64,000 bases of DNA from Bacillus thuringiensis (lineage in GTDB: Bacteria > Bacillota > Bacilli > Bacillales > Bacillaceae_G). Below the pieces are notes generated by a model, which worked only from the letters and a program-made list of their open reading frames with translations, did not search any database and was not told the origin of the DNA. The position numbers were made by a program, and so were the translations under genes. Below are positions 46,262 through 55,030 of the stretch, piece after piece (position 1 is the first letter of the stretch; every line of letters begins with the position of its first letter). The stretch is taken from contig NZ_CP012099.1 of NCBI RefSeq assembly GCF_001182785.1, forward strand, positions 4,772,501-4,836,500, written 5' to 3'.

Positions 46262-47315
46262 GCTGCTTAAACCATTCTCTTTCTAATTGTAAATATCCCA
46301 TCTCACTCTTCTCGGCGCTCTTTAATTCTTGATCAGCTTTCTTCATATAAGTACGGGACGCTTCCATATTGCCCTCTACATATTTAATAATTCCTTGTGT
46401 ACGGTAATATCCACTTAGGTCCATTTTTGTAATAGCCTTTGCATGTTCCTTTGCTTCTTGCAAAGAAAGACTATCCATCTGATAAAGGGCTTTATATAAA
46501 AGATACCAACTATGAAAACTACTAACGAAAAACTTATTTTCTTTCGTTACAGGTAGTTGAACAATTCGTTCTATATACGGTATCGCTCTTTCCATTCCCT
46601 CTTGATCTGCACGAGCAAAAAAGACGAGCATAAGTCTACTCATTATCTCTCTTATCCCTTTATTCTCTTTTATTTTCTCCTCACTCAATTCTACTAATCT
46701 TTCATCCCAATCTTTCGGTCTTTTATAACTAAATAACTCACTCGATATTTGAATCTCATATAAGTGATTTCTAGCTCTTTCATCATCTTTAATTAAAATA
46801 AGAAATTGCATCCCATCACTCATAAGCATTCCTTTTATCGGCACAATTGTAACCGCAAAGATTGCAAAATGGAAAAAGGAAAAATATAAAAGATATTGAT
46901 AATAACTCACCATGTATATGTAACCGGAAGTAATACCAAATAGTAAACTCGTAATCGGTCCACCTAAAGTGAGCCACGCCCACTTTTTCGAAAGATTCGG
47001 TGTCTCTATAGAAGGTGGTACTAGTGTTGCAACGCCTCCAAAGTACGCCCATAATTTATTTTCTCGAATGCGTAATTTCCCCTTTTCTTTTTGAATAGTA
47101 ATAGGTCCTACTGTCATAAATTTAAATGTCAAACCACCTATTACACCAAATACTACATGTCCTAGCTCATGAATGGCTAACACTAACAATGAAATTCCAA
47201 CTATTGCCCATAGGTTCAAAATTACTTCTAATTTCTCAGTTCGAATTACTACGTATAAAATGGACAAAACTAACGCCGCCGTCATGGAACCAGCTGGCCT
47301 TCTTAAAATATCCAC
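46233..47315 (-). CDS. M50-type membrane metalloprotease with helical C-terminal domain
   Basis: 360 residues. Membrane segments fill the first 170 residues, with the zinc motif AIHELGHVVFG (HExxH) in the second and GGPITSLLFGITSG after it. The third zinc ligand is probably the Asp of LMSDGMQFL. From about 190 on, helical hairpins with TPR-like spacing (YYRTQGIIKYVEGNMEASRTYM) form a soluble domain. The start is GTG with AGGGGAG before it. It is the last gene of an XRE-DUF3169-M50 operon, 12 bases after DUF3169. Substrate unknown. Confidence 0.8.
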   Translation of the reverse strand: MDILRRPAGSMTAALVLSILYVVIRTEKLEVILNLWAIVGISLLVLAIHELGHVVFGVIGGLTFKFMTVGPITIQKEKGKLRIRENKLWAYFGGVATLVPPSIETPNLSKKWAWLTLGGPITSLLFGITSGYIYMVSYYQYLLYFSFFHFAIFAVTIVPIKGMLMSDGMQFLILIKDDERARNHLYEIQISSELFSYKRPKDWDERLVELSEEKIKENKGIREIMSRLMLVFFARADQEGMERAIPYIERIVQLPVTKENKFFVSSFHSWYLLYKALYQMDSLSLQEAKEHAKAITKMDLSGYYRTQGIIKYVEGNMEASRTYMKKADQELKSAEKSEMGYLQLEREWFKQLKERVSYDG

Positions 47316-47327
47316 CTTTTTCTCCCC

Positions 47328-48035
47328 TTAATAAATCATTTTTCTCTGCATTTCGTACATGAATTTTCCGAGATGCAATATCCAAATAAATGAGATTAAA
47401 CCAATTAACACAAAATCGATATCACTAGCCGCTGTATATATAACGGCCGCCCACCATACATATGCCAATATTGTATTCGTAAATTCATACGCTTTATATC
47501 CAGCCTCATGCACAATGTGCTTTAATCCTTCATCTGCGTTTTTCGTCCACATTTTCATAGATTCCATATACGTTACACCTTGTTCAGGATATAGCTTGTT
47601 ATAACGATTTTTTGTTATGAGTCCGATAATTACTACAGTAGTTAAACAAAGAATAGAAACTACTAAATTCCACACCGCAAATGAAACATTTGTATCCTGC
47701 AACAATGCACGTCTACATGTAATAACTGCATATACAAACCATGCCTGCGTAACTATATCACCTACACGTAAATATATACTTATAATGCCTAATTTCCTAC
47801 CTTGTACGCTCTCTTCTTCATCGCGTGCCTCTGCTAACATACGTGTATTCTTCCAAGTATAGTACATCATTAAGATTCCAAAAATAGTACATATACCTAT
47901 AAATGTATTAGATGATAATTTTCTCGGTTCATCCGAGAGTAAATTTAAAGCTATATAAGACGTTAAAAAGCCACCCATCATACTTACTGCTATTTTCCCC
48001 ACAGAATCAAATTGTTTTTTTCGCTTACTCTTCAT
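47328..48035 (-). CDS. DUF3169-family membrane protein
   Basis: 235 residues with about six membrane segments (IAVSMMGGFLTSYIALNL, TFIGICTIFGILMMYYTW, FAVWNLVVSILCLTTVVIIG, FVLIGLISFIWILHLG). DUF3169 members are typically coupled to a small XRE regulator, as here: the genes overlap by 11 bases (ATGAAGAGTAA). Function unknown. Confidence 0.75.
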   Translation of the reverse strand: MKSKRKKQFDSVGKIAVSMMGGFLTSYIALNLLSDEPRKLSSNTFIGICTIFGILMMYYTWKNTRMLAEARDEEESVQGRKLGIISIYLRVGDIVTQAWFVYAVITCRRALLQDTNVSFAVWNLVVSILCLTTVVIIGLITKNRYNKLYPEQGVTYMESMKMWTKNADEGLKHIVHEAGYKAYEFTNTILAYVWWAAVIYTAASDIDFVLIGLISFIWILHLGKFMYEMQRKMIY

Positions 48036-48246
48036 CGTCCTCTTCCCCCTCTACTAACGTAAATATTTCCTCCACTGGTACATTGAAAATTTGTGCGATT
48101 TTTAACGACAATACAATAGATGGTGCATAATCCCCACGCTCAATTAAACTAATCGTTTGCCGTGATGATCCAATCACTTTTCCTAAATCCCCTTGTGATA
48201 AACGATGCTTTGCTCGCAATTCCCTCACTCGATTTTGAAGCTTCAT
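48025..48246 (-). CDS. Small XRE-family regulator
   Basis: 73 residues, a single helix-turn-helix of Cro/C1 type (NRVRELRAKHRLSQGDLGKV, SSRQTISLIERGDYAPS) with an acidic tail. ATG 48246 follows GAGGGAAG. It leads the operon with DUF3169 and an M50 protease. The promoter sits inside a set of TTGTCAATT/AATTGACAA half-sites, so autorepression is likely. Confidence 0.9.
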   Translation of the reverse strand: MKLQNRVRELRAKHRLSQGDLGKVIGSSRQTISLIERGDYAPSIVLSLKIAQIFNVPVEEIFTLVEGEEDDEE

Positions 48247-48277
48247 GTCTTCCCTCTTTTTCATTTATTTAATTAAA

Positions 48278-48340
48278 ATTGTAAATAATATCCTTATACT
48301 TGTCAATTATAATTGTCATTTTGACGTTAATAATTGACAA
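48278..48340 (-). promoter_or_regulatory. Promoter and operator array of the XRE operon
   Basis: TTGACA (48306-48301), 17 bases, TACAAT (48283-48278). The -35 lies within TTGTCAATTAT (48300-48310), whose inverted partner ATAATTGACAA is at 48330-48340. A third AATTGTCA lies between. The divergent gene at 48411 could share these sites. Confidence 0.7.
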
Positions 48341-48410
48341 TTATAAAGATGTATTATGTTGGAAATAACCTATATAATGAATGTGAAATATTAAACAAAG
48401 GAAGTGACAT

Positions 48411-49202
48411 ATGAATAAAATATCTACTTTTCCCTATATTCTTACTAAGCTTACAGCGACTTTCTTGTTATTATTACTTATTAGTATGCTTCTCTTAACA
48501 ACTAATCAACAGACATTATATAGTTTCTTAGCTGGATTACGAGAACTACTATATGTTCCCTTCGTTCCTATTCTTGCGGCATATGCAATTTTTTGTTCTA
48601 TTTGCATCGATAAATTGAAATTAAAAACACATACAAGACTGAAGACATTATGCCTTTATATTTTTTGCGGCTATTTATTTTCTCTTCCATTCCTAATATT
48701 TAAAGAAGCTAGTCTAATACAGTTCTTGTTTCTCGGATCAATTGGCGCATTGTGTTCTCTTTTTTTCTACCTATGTACAGTTATAGCAACAAAATTTAAG
48801 TGGATACAATATGTCGTGCCAGGCATTATGCTTATTATATTTATCACAATCAACTTTATCGATTTAGAAAAGGTTGGAACATCAAAAGAACAATGGATCG
48901 AAACAAAAACAGAAAACTCTTTCGAAGCATCTTTTCAACATTTTAGCGGTGAACATAGAGTCCCCATTGAGCTAAGACGAGGTGACATATTAGAATTTAC
49001 CATTGAATCACGAGCTGAAAATCCGGATGGCTACATGGAAGAAGTAAAAATGGCCAGTGAGTTTCAAGAGGAAGAAAATTATTTAGCCCCAACTGGCCCT
49101 AATACATATCATTTCGCAGCAATTAAGACAGGAACTTATTACATTATAGTTAGCGGAAATCAGCTAAAAGGAAAGTTAAAAATAAATTGGAACATAAAAT
49201 AA
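48411..49202 (+). CDS. Membrane protein with extracytoplasmic C-terminal domain
   Basis: 263 residues. Four to five membrane segments fill the first 160. A hydrophilic 100-residue domain follows (ELRRGDILEFTIESRAENP, YLAPTGPNTYHFAA, KTGTYYIIVSG). That domain looks like a beta-sandwich similar to emp24/GOLD-type modules. No family recognised with confidence. GGAAGTG precedes the ATG. It is divergent from the XRE operon and may be under the same regulator. Confidence 0.6.
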   Translation: MNKISTFPYILTKLTATFLLLLLISMLLLTTNQQTLYSFLAGLRELLYVPFVPILAAYAIFCSICIDKLKLKTHTRLKTLCLYIFCGYLFSLPFLIFKEASLIQFLFLGSIGALCSLFFYLCTVIATKFKWIQYVVPGIMLIIFITINFIDLEKVGTSKEQWIETKTENSFEASFQHFSGEHRVPIELRRGDILEFTIESRAENPDGYMEEVKMASEFQEEENYLAPTGPNTYHFAAIKTGTYYIIVSGNQLKGKLKINWNIK

Positions 49203-49234
49203 AAAAGGCAGTGCTTTTGCACTGCCTTCCTAAA
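49202..49234 (+). terminator. Terminator
   Basis: AAGGCAGTGC/GCACTGCCTT stem. Confidence 0.85.
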
Positions 49235-49258
49235 TTCTGACATAGAATGGATTTCATA

Positions 49259-49873
49259 TTAGCTTGCGTTTTGTAGTAATACTCGTTTTAACTGCTTACG
49301 GAAACGAATACCTAACGTAACCGCTACAATCACAATAACTCCAAAAATGATTTTACCGATATGACCTTCTAGCACTCCAAAGATATCATGTAAGTTTCCA
49401 CCTAACCAGTAACCACCGATTAAGAAGAATGATACCCAAAATAGAGCGCCTGAATAAATTGTAATGGCAAAACGACGGAATGGTAAATTAATAATTCCTG
49501 CAAAGTATCCTGTGAAATGACGTACACCAGGAATAAAGAAACCAATAAAAATTAAGAAGTACCCATACTTATCAAACCACATTCTCGTTAAGTCAATTTT
49601 TCTTTGTGTTAAAAATACGTATTTCCCATACTTTTGAATGAAAGGCATACCTAATTTATTTCCTAAAAAGTATTGAATCGTCATTCCTACACTTGTCCCA
49701 ATAAAGGATAGAATAATTAAAATCGGTAAACTTAAATCACCCTTATGTGCTAAAAATCCCGCATATGCTAACGTTGGCTCTCCCGGAAACGGAAGTGCAA
49801 TATATTCTAACAGCAAACCTACAAGTACAACATAGTACCCGTATTGCTGAAATAATTCATGAATCCATTCCAT
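49259..49873 (-). CDS. DedA-family membrane protein
   Basis: 204 residues. VGLLLEYIALPFPGEPTLAYAG and FIGFFIPGVRHFTGYFAGI are the two halves of the DedA signature. These hold the acidic (E) and basic (R) residues linked to lipid flipping, such as undecaprenyl phosphate or phosphatidylethanolamine recycling. Five or more membrane segments. ATG 49873 follows AAAGGAGAG. A Spo0A-like TTGTCGAAA lies at 49927-49935. Confidence 0.92.
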   Translation of the reverse strand: MEWIHELFQQYGYYVVLVGLLLEYIALPFPGEPTLAYAGFLAHKGDLSLPILIILSFIGTSVGMTIQYFLGNKLGMPFIQKYGKYVFLTQRKIDLTRMWFDKYGYFLIFIGFFIPGVRHFTGYFAGIINLPFRRFAITIYSGALFWVSFFLIGGYWLGGNLHDIFGVLEGHIGKIIFGVIVIVAVTLGIRFRKQLKRVLLQNAS

Positions 49874-50274
49874 GTCATCTCTCCTTTCAATCACGTACAA
49901 CTTCTTACTATTATTGTATAAAAAAATTGTCGAAATAACTATCACAATAGCTTACATTTTTATTACATTTTTGTAAGGGTCACACTAATGATTTCCGTTC
50001 TTTATTAAGTAGCTAAAAGCATTTTTTAAGTCGAAATAACAAAAAGACGCAATAATAATATGCAAATTTTATCCATTTTTTAACACTGAAAAACCTTTCT
50101 TATTTTGTTCTCAATAAAAAACCACCACAAACTCATGCTAACTTCATATTAGCTTCATATACGTATTGTAAGATTATATCGGAATTTGTTGAAAAATTTA
50201 ACTAATATATGACTAAGCATTAATTTGAATAAATATAAGTCGTTTTTCGAAATTGAAAAAAGGGTGAATACGAA
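49874..50274. other. Divergent intergenic region with candidate regulator sites
   Basis: No gene seen. TTGTCGAAA at 49927-49935 resembles a Spo0A box near the dedA promoter (TACAAT about 49920). Two direct copies of TA(A/G)CTTCATAT at 50139-50149 and 50150-50160, exactly 11 bases apart, have the spacing of OmpR-family response-regulator sites. Confidence 0.4.
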
Positions 50275-50718
50275 ATGGAAGCATATAAAATGCACGATTT
50301 TATTAATACAAATGTTGAATCTCATCAAAATGAAACCGTTTTTAATTTACACATATGTGAAACAAGTGAATTTGACGTAAGTTTAACAAAATCTACAACA
50401 CTATCTTTTATCGTTTCAAAAAAGAATATTAAAATTGTCACGAAAAAATGGACTAACTCAAACCAAGAAAGCATGATTGGCAAAAGCTACATCATTCCAA
50501 CGAAAGCTTTTCACTATTTCTTACCAATTATTTCTGAAAATGAAGATGAGCTAAATATTCAAGTTCAAAGTTTTGGACTACGTGGTGAGCTTTTATTAAA
50601 CGAAAGATTACTTATTGATAAAAACAACAAACACAACAGCAAAATCACTACATTCTTTGAAACATTAGATGAAAATGTAAATAAAGCATTACGAGGATTA
50701 CAACTTCATTGTATGTAA
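50275..50718 (+). CDS. Protein of unknown function next to an L,D-transpeptidase
   Basis: 147 residues, soluble, no signal peptide. It is strand-rich (TVFNLHICETSEFDVSLTKS, LSFIVSKKNIKIVTKKW, LNIQVQSFGLRGELLLN) with a helical end containing ETLDENVNKALRGLQ. AAGGGTGA precedes the ATG. It is 30 bases upstream of the L,D-transpeptidase gene, probably in one operon. No family recognised. Confidence 0.6.
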   Translation: MEAYKMHDFINTNVESHQNETVFNLHICETSEFDVSLTKSTTLSFIVSKKNIKIVTKKWTNSNQESMIGKSYIIPTKAFHYFLPIISENEDELNIQVQSFGLRGELLLNERLLIDKNNKHNSKITTFFETLDENVNKALRGLQLHCM

Positions 50719-50748
50719 GACTATTACGATAGTAAAAGGAGAATAACA

Positions 50749-51210
50749 ATGAAAAAATTATTATTAAGCGCACTATTATCATTAGGATTTTTAACTCTTC
50801 CATTCGCTAGCGCAGAGGCTGCTACAACGAAAGATCAATTAATCGTAGACACTCAGTTAAATAAAATGGATTATTATCAAGATGGAAAATTTATAAAAAG
50901 TTTTACTGTCGCTACTGGAAAAGCTGCAACGCCTACACCTAAAGGCACTTTTCAAATCGTAAATAAAATTAAAAACCGCCCTTATTATACAGGCAAAATT
51001 AAAGGCGGCGATCCACGTAATCCACTTGGTGACCGTTGGCTTGGATTAAATATGGCAGGAACTTACGGAACAACTTATGCGATTCACGGAACTAACAATA
51101 ATCAAGCAATCGGCAAATGGACAACACTTGGTTGTATTCGTATGTATAATAATGATATACACTGGTTATTTGAGCGCGTTCAGCAGCAAGCTACTGTCAC
51201 TGTAAAATAG
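50749..51210 (+). CDS. Secreted L,D-transpeptidase (YkuD family)
   Basis: 153 residues. Signal peptide ending FASAEA. The YkuD catalytic motif is visible: YAIHGTNN (His) and LGCIRMYNND (Cys, Arg). The enzyme makes 3-3 peptidoglycan links or attaches proteins to them. It lacks a LysM domain, unlike B. subtilis YkuD. AAAGGAG precedes the ATG; a terminator follows. The response regulator downstream has its own upstream region. Confidence 0.9.
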   Translation: MKKLLLSALLSLGFLTLPFASAEAATTKDQLIVDTQLNKMDYYQDGKFIKSFTVATGKAATPTPKGTFQIVNKIKNRPYYTGKIKGGDPRNPLGDRWLGLNMAGTYGTTYAIHGTNNNQAIGKWTTLGCIRMYNNDIHWLFERVQQQATVTVK

Positions 51211-51229
51211 CCTAAAAACAAGATTTATG

Positions 51230-51259
51230 TGTAGCCAAGAATTTTATGTCTTGGCTTAT
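51230..51259 (+). terminator. Terminator after the L,D-transpeptidase gene
   Basis: AGCCAAGA/TCTTGGCT stem followed by TATTTTATTT. The remaining 300 bases to the response regulator are very AT-rich with several TATAAT-like elements and no gene. Confidence 0.75.
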
Positions 51260-51574
51260 TTTATTTATTCATTTACAGTAGCAAAACAACTGTATTTACA
51301 TATATAATAGGAATAGATTTGATTAGCTAATATCTAAACATTGATAAACGTAGATATTAAAATTATACAGTTATAATATTTTATAATTTTTATAATACAT
51401 ACTATAATAGAACTACTGTAATTCTGAACTATTCAGTAACACTAAACTATTCCCCTTGCTACCTTCATGATTATTTTATAGCGGGGGCTTATTATATGTA
51501 TAAACAATCTGAGTCACTCGAAAAATGATGAATTCGAATATTGCAGTAAAAAGCGTTATTTAGGAGGTGTTACT

Positions 51575-52240
51575 ATGACGCATATACTGGTGATTGAAGA
51601 CAACCCAGATATACAAGAACTTATTCGTGAATTTCTAATGGCACAAAACTTTACCGTTGATGTAGTTGGTGCTGGAACAGAAGGTATTCTTCTTTTCCAA
51701 AAAAATTCATATGATCTTGTCCTCCTCGATGTAATGTTACCAGATATAGATGGCTATAGTATTTGTAAAATTATGCGAGGACAATCTGATGTACCAATCA
51801 TTATGTTAACAGGCTTACATAATGAAGAAAGTGAAATTAAAGGATTTGAGTTAGGTATTGATGACTATATTACGAAACCGTTCCATTACACTGTATTTAT
51901 TAAGCGTGTAGAGGCTGTATTAAGAAGAGCAGCAACGAAGGAAGCAGAAGCTGCAACTATACTACAATTCCATGAATTGATGTTAAACTCTACAGCATAT
52001 GCAGCTTATGTTCATGGTAATCAAATTGAATTGACAACAAAAGAATTTGAAATTATTTATACTTTACTGCAAAATCGAGGAAAAGTATTATCAAGAAGTG
52101 ATTTGTTGAATAAGGTATGGGGCTATGAACATTATGGTGATGTAAGAGTTATAGATACACATATTAAAAACTTAAGAAAAAAATTAGGAATTACTTATAT
52201 TAAAACGGTGAAAGGTATTGGCTACAAAATCGAATCGTAG
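51575..52240 (+). CDS. OmpR-family response regulator
   Basis: 221 residues. The receiver domain has acidic pocket EDN, phosphoacceptor Asp in LVLLDVMLPDIDGY, and Lys in YITKPFHYTVF. The C-terminal winged helix carries LTTKEFEIIYTLLQNRGKVL and DTHIKNLRKKLG. TAGGAGGTG precedes the ATG. It overlaps the kinase gene by 23 bases. The target genes are unknown; an 11-bp direct repeat upstream of 50275 is a candidate site. Confidence 0.95.
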   Translation: MTHILVIEDNPDIQELIREFLMAQNFTVDVVGAGTEGILLFQKNSYDLVLLDVMLPDIDGYSICKIMRGQSDVPIIMLTGLHNEESEIKGFELGIDDYITKPFHYTVFIKRVEAVLRRAATKEAEAATILQFHELMLNSTAYAAYVHGNQIELTTKEFEIIYTLLQNRGKVLSRSDLLNKVWGYEHYGDVRVIDTHIKNLRKKLGITYIKTVKGIGYKIES

Positions 52241-53660
52241 TAAAGACAACATCACCAAAAATATTTTCATCAAAACCTTATTATTTTGTATTCTTTTATC
52301 ACTTTGTCTTTATCAAATTATTTACTTTCTAGCTTCAAACTACGATAAAGAACGTTTTGCGAAAGAAAATGGAACGCCGACTACAGAACAGGCGGATTCA
52401 GATAAGCAAAACGATCAAAGTAAAACGAATCAAGATAAAGCTGTGTCAGAAGGGAACATTTCTAATTTCCAATCTTCTATTGTAGATTATAAATCTCTTT
52501 CTACAGCTATCAATCACCTTTTGCAGCCTAGCCAAACTGCAAAAGCAAAAGAACATACACAAAACCTTTCGGGGAAAAATAGCACTTCTAATCAGCTTAC
52601 AGAAGCAGAAAAGAAAGCCGCTAATAATGATGCCTTACATACACAAAATGCAGCAAGTAAAACAAATGATACAAATGATAATCCAAAGTTAGCAGATGCG
52701 TTGCAGCAGTTAGCTCCACAGGTTGGCGCGACAATGCTTGCATTATCTCTACTCGGATCTTTAATGTACGCAAAACTAATTGCTAAACCTTTTCAATATA
52801 TGAGCGATGCTTTAAAAGATATTATGAATCTTGATTTCTCAGATAAAAAGCTCCTTAACAAAAATTCAGATCAAACAGATTTTAATTTGTCAGTAGCCGC
52901 TTCACAAGTACCAAATATTGTGAAGAATTTACATGAAAGCAATCAAGATTTAAGAAATGAGCTCAAGAAGGAACAACAATTAGAACAATCTCGTAAAGAA
53001 TTTATGTCTATGGTATCCCATGAATTAAAAACACCAATCGCAGCCGTTATGGGACAACTAGATGGCATGATTCACGGAATTGGAGCTTATAAAGATAGAG
53101 ATAAGTATTTGAAACGTTCCTACGAGATGATGCAAGACATTAACATATTAACGGAAAAAATGTCGGAATTATCCAAAATACAAAACCCTCAATTTAAACC
53201 GAATTTAGAAGTCATTTCTTTATCTAATATTATTGAGGATGTTATGAAGAAAGTAGATTACTTTGTATCTGTAAAACAATTAAATGTACAATCTAATATT
53301 AAACACGACGTACAAATTTTAGCTGATCCTAAATTTATTCAAACTGCTATCTTTAACATTATTTCAAATGCAATTCATTATACAATTGACCATCAGCACG
53401 TATATATAAAGCTTTATGAAAAACCAAACGGTTACGCATTAGAAGTATTAAATACAGGTTCACAAATTGATGAAGATAAACTTGCTCATTTATTTGAGCC
53501 TTTCTATCGCGCAAACCCTGATAAACACGGTTTAGTACAAGGTAGTGGTCTTGGATTATATATCGTGAAACAAATATTAGATAAACATCAGTTTCCTTAC
53601 GGGATACAAAACACAGCTCAAGGTGTAAAATGCTCTATTGTATTCCCAAAAGCAATGTAA
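52218..53660 (+). CDS. Sensor histidine kinase
   Basis: 480 residues. A membrane segment near 18-40 is followed by a long Gln/Asn/Lys-rich extracellular region to about 170, low in complexity, and a second membrane segment. Then come HisKA (MVSHELKTP, phospho-His near 267), the N box (FNIISNAIHYT) and G boxes (GSGLGLYIVKQIL). The start is TTG with GGTGA upstream, inside the response-regulator gene. The extracellular part resembles no sensor fold I know and may be disordered. Confidence 0.92.
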   Translation: MATKSNRSKDNITKNIFIKTLLFCILLSLCLYQIIYFLASNYDKERFAKENGTPTTEQADSDKQNDQSKTNQDKAVSEGNISNFQSSIVDYKSLSTAINHLLQPSQTAKAKEHTQNLSGKNSTSNQLTEAEKKAANNDALHTQNAASKTNDTNDNPKLADALQQLAPQVGATMLALSLLGSLMYAKLIAKPFQYMSDALKDIMNLDFSDKKLLNKNSDQTDFNLSVAASQVPNIVKNLHESNQDLRNELKKEQQLEQSRKEFMSMVSHELKTPIAAVMGQLDGMIHGIGAYKDRDKYLKRSYEMMQDINILTEKMSELSKIQNPQFKPNLEVISLSNIIEDVMKKVDYFVSVKQLNVQSNIKHDVQILADPKFIQTAIFNIISNAIHYTIDHQHVYIKLYEKPNGYALEVLNTGSQIDEDKLAHLFEPFYRANPDKHGLVQGSGLGLYIVKQILDKHQFPYGIQNTAQGVKCSIVFPKAM

Positions 53661-53706
53661 CATTCGCTATAATTACATACCCCAAACTCATACTTCATGT
53701 GTGAGT

Positions 53707-53777
53707 GGCGGAATTTTGTAGAGTGTCTTACTCTGTTTCGTTCGCCCGTTATCCTTATTTGGATAGCGGGCGTTTTT
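53707..53777 (+). promoter_or_regulatory. Terminator with overlapping alternative hairpin before the DMT gene
   Basis: CGCCCGTTATCC/GGATAGCGGGCG then TTTTTT is a strong terminator (53743-53777). Its first bases CGCC can also pair with GGCG at 53707-53710, enclosing an AGAGT/ACTCT hairpin. The two structures exclude each other. It may end the kinase transcript, control the DMT gene, or both. Confidence 0.6.
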
Positions 53778-53801
53778 TATTACTTAAAAGGAGGATTTTT
53801 C

Positions 53802-54704
53802 ATGGATAAGTTTAAATATTCATTGCTCGTTTTATTCGGTGCTTGCAGCTACGGCATACTTTCAACTATTTTCAAACTCGGATTCCTAAGTGGATTTTCA
53901 GCACATCAACTACTAGGAGGACAATATGTCTTCGGATGGATTGGACTATTTCTACTCGTTCTTTTCTTTTCACGTCATAAAGTAACAAAAAAACAATTCT
54001 TTTCATTACTAACCGTCGGAACAACAATGAGTATGACTGGGATTTTCTACGCTATTTCTGTAGAAGAACTACCCGCATCTATCGCTGTCGTCCTACTCTT
54101 TCAGTTCACTTGGATTGGTGTCATTATCGAAGCAATTGCAAATCGAACATTTCCAAGCCGCGATAAGATCATATCTATCCTTATTTTATTTGCTGGTACA
54201 TTGTTTGCAGGTGGTGTATTTGAAGGCCTCGGACAAAGTTTTTCTACGAAAGGGATTACCTTTGGACTATTAGCTGCTGTCTCTTTTTCATTCTATGTTT
54301 TTGCAAGCGGACGCGTTGCTACAGATGTTCCCCCTTATACGAAAAGCTTTCTTATGACAACAAGTGCGACTCTTATCGTATGCCTATTCTTCCCGCCGAC
54401 CTTTTTAACAGATGGTGCCCTGCAAGCCGGTTTATGGAAATATGCTTTCTTCCTCGGATTATTCGGCGTTGTTGTACCTGTCATTTGTTTTTCAATCGGT
54501 GTACCAAAGGTTGGAACAGGACTCGGTACAATATTAGGTGCAGCTGAATTACCAACTGCTATTATCGCTTCTATTACACTTGTACATGAAGTCGTAACAT
54601 TCATGCAGTGGATTGGGATTGTTTTTATATTGATTGGGATTTTCACTCCTCAGCTGCTTACAGCTAGAAAAGAAAGGAAACATAATCGCGTGCATAGCGC
54701 TTGA
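53802..54704 (+). CDS. EamA/DMT-family transporter
   Basis: 300 residues, ten membrane segments made of two EamA repeats (LLVLFGACSYGILSTIFKLG and GLLAAVSFSFYVFASGRVAT open the two halves). Probably a metabolite exporter; substrate unknown. AAAGGAGG precedes ATG 53802. The terminator-like structure lies 25 bases upstream of the ribosome-binding site. Confidence 0.88.
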   Translation: MDKFKYSLLVLFGACSYGILSTIFKLGFLSGFSAHQLLGGQYVFGWIGLFLLVLFFSRHKVTKKQFFSLLTVGTTMSMTGIFYAISVEELPASIAVVLLFQFTWIGVIIEAIANRTFPSRDKIISILILFAGTLFAGGVFEGLGQSFSTKGITFGLLAAVSFSFYVFASGRVATDVPPYTKSFLMTTSATLIVCLFFPPTFLTDGALQAGLWKYAFFLGLFGVVVPVICFSIGVPKVGTGLGTILGAAELPTAIIASITLVHEVVTFMQWIGIVFILIGIFTPQLLTARKERKHNRVHSA

Positions 54705-54734
54705 AAAAAATGCAGAATTTATCTGGAGGTATAA

Positions 54735-54989
54735 ATGACTATTTTAAGCATCATATTTTTTGCTATTATGTGCATCTTCTTCCTAATAAGATATATGAAA
54801 GAAAAGAAATTTTACGATTTACTTCTCATTCCCGTTTGTATATATGCAGGAGCAGTGAAAACTCCTTTCGTAGAGTACTTAAACTTTAATACTACATTTA
54901 AAATAACGTATGATATTGCAGCTATTATTCTTGTAATCCTTGCTGTACTTTTCTTTTTGAAAGATAAGAAAGAGAATCATACTGCATAA
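54735..54989 (+). CDS. Small membrane protein of unknown function
   Basis: 84 residues with three hydrophobic segments (TILSIIFFAIMCIFFLI, LLLIPVCIYAGAV, YDIAAIILVILAVLFFL) and a charged tail. TCTGGAGG precedes the ATG. It is 30 bases after the DMT gene, so probably cotranscribed. No family recognised. Confidence 0.65.
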   Translation: MTILSIIFFAIMCIFFLIRYMKEKKFYDLLLIPVCIYAGAVKTPFVEYLNFNTTFKITYDIAAIILVILAVLFFLKDKKENHTA

Positions 54990-55026
54990 CAAAAGACCTT
55001 TCATTTACTTGAAAGGTCTTTTGTTA
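54987..55026. terminator. Bidirectional terminator
   Basis: AACAAAAGACCTTTC/GAAAGGTCTTTTGTT stem between the small membrane protein gene and convergent metG2. Confidence 0.9.
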
Positions 55027-55030
55027 TCTC

